Source of the DNA: Rhodospirillaceae bacterium
GTDB lineage: Bacteria; Pseudomonadota; Alphaproteobacteria; Rhodospirillales; Magnetospirillaceae
Direction: 5' to 3'
NCBI GenBank assembly: GCA_030151865.1
Contig: JASLCK010000109.1
Span: 1 to 5,512, forward strand
Length of the DNA: 5,512 nucleotides
In this document: one piece after another, positions 1-5,512 of the stretch
Layout of the letters: each line of letters begins with the position of its first letter
Numbering within the stretch: position 1 is the stretch's first letter
Translations under genes and position numbers: made by a program
Notes under the pieces: generated by a model
What the model saw: the letters and a program-made list of their open reading frames with translations, nothing else
Told to the model about the DNA's origin: nothing
Databases searched by the model: none

Positions 1-844
1 AATCGCCATCCCAGCGATGTTGGCTGATTTCGTTGCTGCCCACCTGTTTGCCGGTGGCGCGGGCCAGATAATCGGCGACCTCGGTCAAGGTGCGGGCGTC
101 GTTTGACGACCAGTGGAAATTGACCACATCAAGCGGAAACATTTTATAGAGGTTGATCAGCGCCTTGCCGGGGGCCAGACGTTTGCGGATGTCGTCGGGC
201 AGGCCGTTGGCGGCGCGCACGGTGCACAGGGTGTCGGCATCGTCGGGCAAGGCGCGTCGGGCGAAATCGCAAGCCTGATCGGGCTGGTTGCGGTCAAAGA
301 AGCCGTGCCACGTCAGCAACAGGGCCGACGCCATGCTAAGACCGCCGTTGGTGCAGGCCAGCTTGCGCTTGTGGGCCAGCGCGCAGCCCATATCAAGCTG
401 CGAGGCATAACCGCTGAAAGCCGGATTGGGGTCTTGGTAAAAGGCGGAGTTGTCTTCCTCGTGCTCGATCACCAGCAGGTCGGGTTTCCATTGATCCAGG
501 ATCGATTCCAACGCCGCACTATAGGTCTGCATGGCGGCGGGCGGCTTGGACGGATGGCGGGCATCGCCGCTGGCCCGCACGGTCAGCGCGATGTTCAGCC
601 GCGCCCGGGCATAGACGGCGCAGGTGGGGCAGGTGCCGGCCCAATGATCGACAAAGACGGCGGGCGGACGATACCAGGCCACCCCCAGCCCCTTGGCGCG
701 CGCCAGCAGAAGGTCCATATCCTCGGCCCCCGACGGCCACAGCATCACCCCAAAGGGGTTGTTAGCCCAGGCAGGCGTGATACCCGCCGTTGCCCCTGCC
801 GCCATCAGCGCCAAAGCGACCCAAACAGAGCGTAAAAACCGCAC
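1..844 (-). CDS. Exported TIM-barrel glycosidase-like protein, N-terminal part (gene cut by the left edge)
   Basis: An open frame of 281 codons starts at GTG (844-842) and runs off the window without a stop. It begins with a clear signal peptide: VRFLRS, a hydrophobic stretch (residues 7-22), then TPAWA before NNPFG, giving a likely cleavage after residue 27. The mature protein is therefore probably periplasmic or secreted. The next segments alternate hydrophobic strands with helices, as in a (beta/alpha)8 barrel: FGVMLWPSG (31-39), GVAWYRPP (54-61), LNIALTVRAS (83-92), PDLLVIEHEED (121-131), VVNFHWSSND (240-249), GKQVGSNEI (265-273). Glutamates at 127/129/130 and at 272 sit where clan GH-A enzymes carry the acid/base and nucleophile; this is inference from spacing only. 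Six cysteines (72, 75, 154, 164, 192, 207), including a CPTC pair, could form disulfides after export. The GTG start is preferred over an in-frame ATG at 877-875 because GGGGAG (859-854) lies 9 bases upstream and the signal peptide then starts normally. I do not recognise the exact family; substrate unknown. Confidence 0.72.
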   Translation of the reverse strand, partial: MRFLRSVWVALALMAAGATAGITPAWANNPFGVMLWPSGAEDMDLLLARAKGLGVAWYRPPAVFVDHWAGTCPTCAVYARARLNIALTVRASGDARHPSKPPAAMQTYSAALESILDQWKPDLLVIEHEEDNSAFYQDPNPAFSGYASQLDMGCALAHKRKLACTNGGLSMASALLLTWHGFFDRNQPDQACDFARRALPDDADTLCTVRAANGLPDDIRKRLAPGKALINLYKMFPLDVVNFHWSSNDARTLTEVADYLARATGKQVGSNEISQHRWDGD

Positions 845-1011
845 GACCCAACACTCCCCAAACGTCTTGGGTATCATGCCGGGCGATCAAGGCGGCGGCA
901 AGAATGGTTAAATCTTTAATCCGGCTTGCAACGCGCCGCCTTATCCGCGACAAAACAACGCTGCGCAAGCGGCAGCCTTAAGGGGGCAACCTTGAAACGC
1001 CGGGAGAGAGC
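845..1011. promoter_or_regulatory. Divergent intergenic region with promoters presumed for both flanking units
   Basis: These 167 bases separate the minus-strand exported-protein gene from nadA, so both promoters should lie here. For the minus strand a weak sigma-70-like pair can be read: TTGCCG (901-896) and CATGAT (878-873), spaced 17 bases and each matching 4 of 6 consensus bases. For nadA I see no convincing -35/-10 pair, although an AT-rich patch (908-920) contains TTTAAT. An 8-base palindrome CCTTAAGG lies at 976-983, about 30 bases before the nadA start, and could be part of an operator, but I recognise no known NAD-regulator motif. GGGAG at 1002-1006 is the nadA ribosome-binding site. 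I see no coding sequence here. Confidence 0.35.
854..859 (-). promoter_or_regulatory. Shine-Dalgarno site deciding the GTG start of the exported protein
   Basis: On the minus strand GGGGAG lies 9 bases before GTG at 844. The in-frame ATG 11 codons upstream (877-875) has no purine-rich site before it and would place hydrophilic residues ahead of the signal peptide. The site therefore supports the GTG start. Confidence 0.5.
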
Positions 1012-2025
1012 ATGGTTGAGACGGTGATTTTGCCGGGAGCGGATGCGGTGCAGGAAAGTGCCCTGGATCCCACCATCGACCTTCATGCCGAGATCGAACG
1101 CCTGCGCCATGAACGCAAGGCGGTGATTCTGGCCCATTATTATCAAGATGGCGAAATCCAGGATCTGGCCGATTTCGTCGGCGATTCGCTCGATCTGTCG
1201 CGCAAGGCGGCCGCCACCGACGCCGAGGTCATTGTCTTTTGCGGCGTGCGTTTCATGGGGGAGGTCGCCAAGATCGTCAGCCCCGAAAAGACCGTGCTGA
1301 TCCCCGACGCGGAAGCCGGTTGCTCGCTGGAGGAATCCTGTCAGGCCGAGACCTTCCGCGCTTTCCGTGAAAAACACCCCGACCATCTGGCGCTGACCTA
1401 TATCAATTGCTCGGCGGAAGTGAAGGCGCTGTCGGATATCATCGTCACCTCGTCCAATGCCGAGGCGATTTTGGCGCAATTGCCGCCCGACCAGCCGATC
1501 ATTTTCGCCCCCGACCGTCATTTGGGCGGCTATCTGGCCCGCAAGACCGGGCGCAAGATGGAATTGTGGCCGGGCAGCTGCATCATCCATGAACAGTTTT
1601 CCGAGCGCGAACTGGTCAAGCTGAAGGTGCGCCATCCCAACGCTTTGGTGGCAGCCCATCCCGAATGTCCGGAAGGGATTTTGCACCACGCCGACCATAT
1701 CGGTTCGACCCGCGCCATCCTGGATTTCGTGCTGTCCAGCCCGGTGGAAGAATTCATCATCGCCACCGAACGCCACATCATCCACCAGATGGAAAAGGCG
1801 GCGCCGCATAAGCGGTTCATTCCGGCGTCGGGGGCGGACGGCAGTTGTGATTGCGCCAATTGCCCGTTCATGGCCAAAAACACCTTGGAAAAAATCTATC
1901 TGGCGCTGTTGAACAATGCGCCCCGCATCGAATTGCCGGAAGAGCTGCGTCAAGCCGCCCTGAAGCCGCTGCAAAAGATGTTGGATATGTCGGGGAATGT
2001 GAATGTCCGTCCTGTCTCTGCCTGA
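1012..2025 (+). CDS. nadA: Quinolinate synthase NadA (4Fe-4S enzyme), complete
   Basis: NadA condenses iminoaspartate, made by NadB, with dihydroxyacetone phosphate to form quinolinate in the cytoplasm, the second step of de novo NAD synthesis. The 337-residue protein shows the threefold family signatures: HYYQDGEIQDLADFVGDSL (42-60), FCGVRFMGEVAKI (76-88), DAEAGCSLEESC (99-110), TSSNA (146-150), PDRHLGGYLA (167-176), WPGSCIIHEQF (186-196), HPECPEG (216-222), ATERHIIHQM (251-260) and CDCANCPFM (279-287). The three expected cluster ligands are C104, C190 and C284, the last being the cysteine directly before Pro in the C-terminal motif. Length fits the shorter, non-enterobacterial NadA type. 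GGGAG at 1002-1006 sits 5 bases before the ATG. It is the first gene of the operon and its end overlaps nadC by 23 bases. Nothing suggests damage. Confidence 0.97.
   Translation: MVETVILPGADAVQESALDPTIDLHAEIERLRHERKAVILAHYYQDGEIQDLADFVGDSLDLSRKAAATDAEVIVFCGVRFMGEVAKIVSPEKTVLIPDAEAGCSLEESCQAETFRAFREKHPDHLALTYINCSAEVKALSDIIVTSSNAEAILAQLPPDQPIIFAPDRHLGGYLARKTGRKMELWPGSCIIHEQFSERELVKLKVRHPNALVAAHPECPEGILHHADHIGSTRAILDFVLSSPVEEFIIATERHIIHQMEKAAPHKRFIPASGADGSCDCANCPFMAKNTLEKIYLALLNNAPRIELPEELRQAALKPLQKMLDMSGNVNVRPVSA
1992..1996 (+). promoter_or_regulatory. Ribosome-binding site of nadC inside the nadA end
   Basis: GGGGA lies 6 bases before the ATG at 2003, within the last codons of nadA. The alternative in-frame ATG at 2027, just after the nadA stop, has only pyrimidine-rich sequence upstream. 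The site therefore favours the overlapping start at 2003. Confidence 0.5.
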
Positions 2026-2866
2026 TATGCCCCCTGATCTGGAAGCCGCCGTCACCCGTCTGATTGCCGATGCCCTGGCCGAGGATGTCGGTCCCGGCGA
2101 TGTCACCAGCCAGTCGGTGATCCCTGCCGATCTACGTTTCTCCGGCGTCATGGCGGCGCGCGAGGATATGGTGGTGGCGGGCATGCCGTTCGCCAAGCTG
2201 GTGTTCGACGTGGTGGTGCCCGATGCGGTCTTTACGCCCCTGGTCAAGGACGGCGACAAGATCGGTCCGGGTGCGATCCTGGCCCGGATGGAAGGTCCGG
2301 CCCGCGGTCTGCTGACCGCCGAGCGCACCGCGCTCAATCTGCTTCAGCATCTGTCGGGCATCGCCACCCTGACTCGCACCTATGTGGATGCCATCCAGGG
2401 CACCGGGGCAACCTTGCTGGATACCCGTAAGACCATCCCCGGTCTGCGGCAGGTCGCCAAATACGCCACCCGTATGGGCGGTGCCAAGAACCATCGCATG
2501 GGGCTTTATGACGGCGTGCTGATCAAGGACAACCATATCGCCGTCTGCGGATCGGTGGGGGAAGCCGTGCGCCGTGCCCAGCTTGCCAAGACCGGCAATG
2601 TGGAAGTGGAAACCGATACCCTGGAGCAGGTCGCCGAGGCGGTCGCAGCCGGGGCCGACATCATCTTGCTGGACAATATGACCCCGGCGACCCTGCGTCA
2701 GGCGGTCGCTATTGTTGCCGGCCGCGCCAAGACCGAGGCGTCGGGCGGTGTCACCCTGGAAAGCATTCGCGCCATCGCGGAAACCGGGGTGGATTATATA
2801 TCGGTGGGGCGTCTGACCCAGTCAGCCCGCGCCGTGGATATCGGTTTGGATTGGGCAGCGCAATAA
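2003..2866 (+). CDS. nadC: Nicotinate-nucleotide diphosphorylase (carboxylating), quinolinate phosphoribosyltransferase NadC, complete
   Basis: NadC makes nicotinate mononucleotide, CO2 and pyrophosphate from quinolinate and PRPP, joining the de novo pathway to the common NaMN-to-NAD steps. The 287-residue protein has the usual two parts: an N-terminal sandwich domain with AEDVGPGDVTS (26-36), and an open barrel containing ERTALNLLQHLSGIAT (107-122), LDTRKTIPGLR (139-149), YATRMGGAKNHRMGLYDG (154-171), IKDNHI (174-179), VEVETD (200-205), ILLDNM (221-226), ASGGV (246-250) and DYISVGRLT (264-272). By alignment from memory with characterised enzymes, R108, R142, K143, H164, R165, K175, E203 and D224 match the substrate and PRPP-Mg binding residues. 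The chosen start overlaps nadA by 23 bases and has a good ribosome-binding site; a start at 2027 would shorten the protein by 8 residues. nadB follows after one base, which suggests translational coupling. Confidence 0.97.
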   Translation: MSVLSLPDMPPDLEAAVTRLIADALAEDVGPGDVTSQSVIPADLRFSGVMAAREDMVVAGMPFAKLVFDVVVPDAVFTPLVKDGDKIGPGAILARMEGPARGLLTAERTALNLLQHLSGIATLTRTYVDAIQGTGATLLDTRKTIPGLRQVAKYATRMGGAKNHRMGLYDGVLIKDNHIAVCGSVGEAVRRAQLAKTGNVEVETDTLEQVAEAVAAGADIILLDNMTPATLRQAVAIVAGRAKTEASGGVTLESIRAIAETGVDYISVGRLTQSARAVDIGLDWAAQ

Positions 2867-2867
2867 C

Positions 2868-4493
2868 ATGAGCAACGCCGCTTCTTATGATGTTCTGGTC
2901 ATCGGCAGCGGCGCTGCCGGTTTGACCCTGGCCCTGCTGTTGGCCCCCCAGGCCCGCGTGGCGGTTCTGTCCAAGGCCGATCTGGCGGAAGGCAGCACGG
3001 TTTACGCCCAGGGCGGCATCGCCGCCGTTCTGGACGCCACCGATTCCGTCGAATATCACATCGCCGACACCCTGGTGGCCGGGGCAGGGCTGTGCGATGC
3101 CTCGGCGGTGCGTTTCGTAGTGGAAAACGCCCAGGATGCCATTTCCCGTCTGATCGGTTACGGCGTTAAATTCGACCGGACCGAGGCCGAAAACGGCCAG
3201 TCGGCCTATCACCTGACCCGCGAAGGCGGCCATTCGCACCGCCGCGTCATCCATGCCGCCGACGCCACCGGGCGTGAAGTGGAAAAGACCCTGGAACAGC
3301 GGGTCCGCGAAACCCCCAATATCGCGGTGTTCGAACATCATCTGGCCATCGACGTGGTGCGCGAAAAGCAGGCCGACGGCTCGCTGGGGCGGGCTATCGG
3401 GGTTTATGCCCTGAACCGACAGACCGGTCGGGTCGAGGTGTTCGGCGGCAAGACCGTGGCCTTGGCATCGGGTGGGGCCAGCAAGGTTTATCTTTACTCG
3501 TCGAACCCCGACAGTTGCACCGGCGACGGCATCGCCATGGCCTGGCGCGCAGGTTGCCGCGTCGCCAACATGGAATTCATGCAGTTCCATCCCACCTGCC
3601 TTTATCACCCCCATGCCAAATCCTTCCTGATTTCGGAAGCGGTGCGGGGCGAGGGCGGACGGCTGTTGTTGCCCAACGGCGAACGGTTCATGCCGCGCTT
3701 TGACGAGCGCGCCGAACTGGCCCCGCGCGATATCGTGGCCCGCGCCATCGATCATGAAATGAAGCGCCTCGGCATTGATTGCGTCTATCTGGACATCAGC
3801 CATCAACCCGCCGAGTTTATTCAGGCGCATTTTCCCACCATCCATGCCAAGTGCCTGGAACTGGGCATCGACATGACCAAGGAGCCGATCCCGGTCGTTC
3901 CCGCCGCCCATTACACCTGCGGCGGCGTGATGACCGACAAGCGCGGCCGTACCGATGTGCCGGGGCTGTATGCGGTGGGCGAGGCGGCTTTTACCGGCCT
4001 GCATGGCGCCAACCGCATGGCGTCCAATTCGCTGCTGGAATGTCTGGTCTATGGGGCTTCGGCGGCCAAGGATATTCTGGAGCGGCTGCCCAACCTGTCG
4101 CCGCCTTCGGCCTTACCCGCCTGGGATGAAAGCTGGGTCGGCAATTCCGACGAGGAAGTGGTGGTGGCCCATAACTGGGACGAACTGCGCCGCTTCATGT
4201 GGGATTATGTGGGGATTGTCCGCACCTCTAAGCGGTTGGAGCGGGCCAAGCACCGCGTCGATCTGCTGTTGTCGGAAATCGAGGACTATTACGGCTCGTT
4301 CCGCGTCAATAATGACCTTTTGGAACTGCGCAATCTGGCCCTGGTGGCCGATCTGATCATCCGGTCTGCCCGCACCCGTAAGGAAAGCCGGGGGCTGCAT
4401 TACACCTTGGATTATCCGCATATCGACCCGGTGGCCGCGCCCCAGAACACCATCCTGGTGCCGAAGAAATTCAAGCTGGCGCCGCAGGATTAA
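2868..4493 (+). CDS. nadB: L-aspartate oxidase NadB (FAD flavoenzyme), complete
   Basis: NadB oxidises L-aspartate to iminoaspartate with O2 or fumarate as electron acceptor, the first step of de novo NAD synthesis. The 541-residue protein belongs to the succinate dehydrogenase/fumarate reductase flavoprotein family. It has the N-terminal dinucleotide-binding motif GSGAAG (13-18), STVYAQGGIAAV (43-54), TREGGHSHRRVIHA (117-130), MQFHPTCLY (238-246), SEAVRGEGG (256-264), ELAPRDIVARAI (283-294), HYTCGGV (348-354), GLYAVGEAAFTGLHGANRMASNSLLE (366-391), and a C-terminal helical domain with FMWDYVGIVR. E119, H241, R287, H348 and R383 correspond to the E. coli active-site residues E121, H244, R290, H351 and R386. 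Length matches E. coli NadB (540), and the C-terminal third closely resembles it. The ATG lies one base after the nadC stop with only a weak ribosome-binding site, so translation is probably coupled. It is the last gene before the terminator. Confidence 0.97.
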   Translation: MSNAASYDVLVIGSGAAGLTLALLLAPQARVAVLSKADLAEGSTVYAQGGIAAVLDATDSVEYHIADTLVAGAGLCDASAVRFVVENAQDAISRLIGYGVKFDRTEAENGQSAYHLTREGGHSHRRVIHAADATGREVEKTLEQRVRETPNIAVFEHHLAIDVVREKQADGSLGRAIGVYALNRQTGRVEVFGGKTVALASGGASKVYLYSSNPDSCTGDGIAMAWRAGCRVANMEFMQFHPTCLYHPHAKSFLISEAVRGEGGRLLLPNGERFMPRFDERAELAPRDIVARAIDHEMKRLGIDCVYLDISHQPAEFIQAHFPTIHAKCLELGIDMTKEPIPVVPAAHYTCGGVMTDKRGRTDVPGLYAVGEAAFTGLHGANRMASNSLLECLVYGASAAKDILERLPNLSPPSALPAWDESWVGNSDEEVVVAHNWDELRRFMWDYVGIVRTSKRLERAKHRVDLLLSEIEDYYGSFRVNNDLLELRNLALVADLIIRSARTRKESRGLHYTLDYPHIDPVAAPQNTILVPKKFKLAPQD

Positions 4494-4510
4494 GCGACAC
4501 ATCCCAATGA

Positions 4511-4547
4511 AAACAGCCCCTTGGACGAAAATTCCAAGGGGCTGTTT
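4511..4547. terminator. Bidirectional rho-independent terminator between nadB and the chemoreceptor gene
   Basis: A perfect 15-bp inverted repeat (arms 4511-4525 and 4533-4547) encloses a 7-base loop. Each arm is A/T at its outer end and GC-rich inside (CAGCCCC / GGGGCTG). On the plus strand the stem runs into TTTCTTTAT, on the minus strand into TTTTCATT. The stem starts 17 bases after the nadB stop and lies 20 bases after the stop of the convergent chemoreceptor gene, so it can serve both. The T tracts are interrupted, but the stem is strong. Confidence 0.88.
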
Positions 4548-4567
4548 CTTTATGGAAGGACGGATGG

Positions 4568-5512
4568 TCAAGCGACGCGGTAGCCGATGCGCAGCGCCCC
4601 CCAATGGCGGCCTTCAATCATGATCGGCACGGATACATCCTTCATCAGCACAAAGGCATCGCCCACCGCCCGGCGATAAGTCTGGATCAAAAAGTTTTCC
4701 CGGCTTTTGGCGGCGCGCTGCATGGTGCGGTCGGGGAACAGGCGACGGTTGCGGCAATTGGCGTCGTTCCATACCGGGTCACGGCCCTGTGGCTGGCTGG
4801 CTTTCAGATTGTGGGTGGCGACAAAACCGTGATCGTCGATGGTCACGCAATAAATCAGCCTGGGCTCGTCGGTCAGCGCCTTTTCCTGCACTTGCGGCAA
4901 TACCGAATCGCAGAACGACACAAAACGCGTCATATGCTGCTGCGGGTTGCTGTTGGCGATGGGCTGGTAATTGCGATCGAACAGATCGGCCTGGGAAATC
5001 CGCCCACTGCGCAGCCCGTCGGTAAACAACTGAGTGATTTTGGCCGCAGCCTGGACCGTCAGTTCGACAAACGGCGAGTCCGACGTTTTGACGCCGGAAT
5101 TGATGATGTAATTCATCAATTCCTCGCCATGTTCCAGAATCTTGAACAGGCGCTGATCGGCGGTTTTCAGGTTGCGGCCGGTCAGTTCGATGCCATCGGT
5201 GAAGCTGTCCAGATTTTGCATCACATCCTGGCAATGGCCCAGGCTTTGGTTGGCGGCGGCGCTGATATGGGCGACCTTGCCATTGACCGAGCCAATGGCC
5301 GAATTGAAGTCATTGAGCGCCTCGTTGATGACGCCGACGCCGTGATTTACCTCGTCGGCGACTTCGATGGTCTTGCTGCTGCTGTCGATCAATTGGCCGA
5401 TATGCGATGACAGGGCGGCTACCGTGGTATCGATGCCCGATGTGGCGGTATCAGTCTGGCGCGCCAGGGTCTTCACTTCGGTTGCGACCACGGCGAAACC
5501 CTTGCCCGCTTC
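4568..5512 (-). CDS. Methyl-accepting chemotaxis protein, C-terminal part with a C-terminal sensor-like domain (gene cut by the right edge)
   Basis: The frame enters from the right edge and gives 314 residues to TGA at 4570-4568. The first visible residues, EAGKGFAVVATEVKTLARQT (1-20), are the conserved segment just after the kinase-binding tip of chemoreceptor signalling domains, so the preceding half-hairpin lies outside the window. Residues 18-125 continue as a long alpha-helical, probably coiled-coil return arm. A separate globular domain follows (about 140-314): FVELTVQAAAKITQLF, DLFDRNYQPIANSNP (176-190), TRFVSFCDSVLPQVQE (195-210), DDHGFVATHN (226-235), DPVWNDANCRNRRLF (245-259), LIQTYRR (275-281), VLMKDVSVPI (288-297), GRHWGALRIGY (301-311). 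I recall this domain at the C-terminus of many proteobacterial MCPs and it resembles a Cache/PAS-like sensor; ligand unknown. No membrane segment follows the signalling arm, so the domain should be cytoplasmic. The V at 5491 is internal, not a start. It is convergent with nadB. Confidence 0.92.
   Translation of the reverse strand, partial: EAGKGFAVVATEVKTLARQTDTATSGIDTTVAALSSHIGQLIDSSSKTIEVADEVNHGVGVINEALNDFNSAIGSVNGKVAHISAAANQSLGHCQDVMQNLDSFTDGIELTGRNLKTADQRLFKILEHGEELMNYIINSGVKTSDSPFVELTVQAAAKITQLFTDGLRSGRISQADLFDRNYQPIANSNPQQHMTRFVSFCDSVLPQVQEKALTDEPRLIYCVTIDDHGFVATHNLKASQPQGRDPVWNDANCRNRRLFPDRTMQRAAKSRENFLIQTYRRAVGDAFVLMKDVSVPIMIEGRHWGALRIGYRVA

Noticed and set aside
113..835. 240-codon open frame on the plus strand
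   Set aside because: The opposite strand encodes a protein with a signal peptide, ribosome-binding site and plausible fold. The plus-strand translation is Gly/Arg/Gln-rich without motifs.
875..877. ATG as alternative start of the exported protein, 11 codons upstream
   Set aside because: It has no ribosome-binding site and puts an uncharacteristic hydrophilic leader before the signal peptide. It may also lie upstream of the transcription start.
2027..2029. ATG just after the nadA stop as the nadC start
   Set aside because: No purine-rich site precedes it, while the ATG at 2003 has GGGGA at proper spacing. It remains a minor alternative.
916..2337. Long 473-codon open frame on the minus strand opposite nadA and the start of nadC
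   Set aside because: It is antisense to two certain genes in a GC-rich genome, where such shadow frames are common. Its translation is rich in Arg, Gly, Gln and His, with no recognisable domain.
2751..4004. 417-codon open frame on the minus strand opposite nadB
   Set aside because: It lies antisense to a full-length, well-conserved nadB, has low-complexity-like composition (many His, Gly and Gln), and shows no family motif.
4494..4567. Possible small RNA or attachment site in the nadB-chemoreceptor gap
   Set aside because: The perfect inverted repeat with T-rich flanks between convergent genes is explained by a shared terminator, and I noticed no repeat copy elsewhere in the window.
4604..5410. 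268-codon open frame on the plus strand
   Set aside because: It is the antisense shadow of the chemoreceptor gene, whose conserved EAGKGFAVVA segment fixes the true strand and frame.

Overview
The window looks like chromosomal DNA of a GC-rich proteobacterium. I favour an alphaproteobacterium of the Rhodospirillales (Magnetospirillum-like). This rests on codon use, the style of the NadA and NadC sequences, and the chemoreceptor architecture. It is an inference without any database search.

Layout: (1) Positions 1-844, minus strand: the N-terminal part of an exported protein with a signal peptide, probably a TIM-barrel glycosidase-like protein, running off the left edge. (2) Positions 845-1011: a divergent intergenic region that should hold the promoters of both flanking units. 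(3) Positions 1012-4493, plus strand: a compact three-gene operon, nadA-nadC-nadB, for de novo NAD synthesis from aspartate. nadA and nadC overlap by 23 bp, and nadC and nadB are separated by one base. (4) Positions 4511-4547: a perfect 15-bp inverted repeat between convergent genes, very likely a terminator for both strands. (5) Positions 4568-5512, minus strand: the C-terminal part of a methyl-accepting chemotaxis protein. Its ligand-binding-like domain lies after the signalling helices, and the gene is cut by the right edge.

How the genes work together: NadB oxidises L-aspartate to iminoaspartate. NadA, a 4Fe-4S enzyme, condenses this with dihydroxyacetone phosphate to give quinolinate. 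NadC turns quinolinate plus PRPP into nicotinate mononucleotide, CO2 and pyrophosphate. All three proteins are full length and carry their key residues, so the route to NaMN appears intact. The two flanking genes have no evident functional link to NAD synthesis.

I saw no mobile elements, tRNA or rRNA genes, CRISPR arrays or clearly novel multi-gene system. The points most worth a second look are the C-terminal sensor-like domain of the chemoreceptor, the unassigned cysteine-containing exported protein, and the enterobacterial look of NadB beside a short-type NadA.
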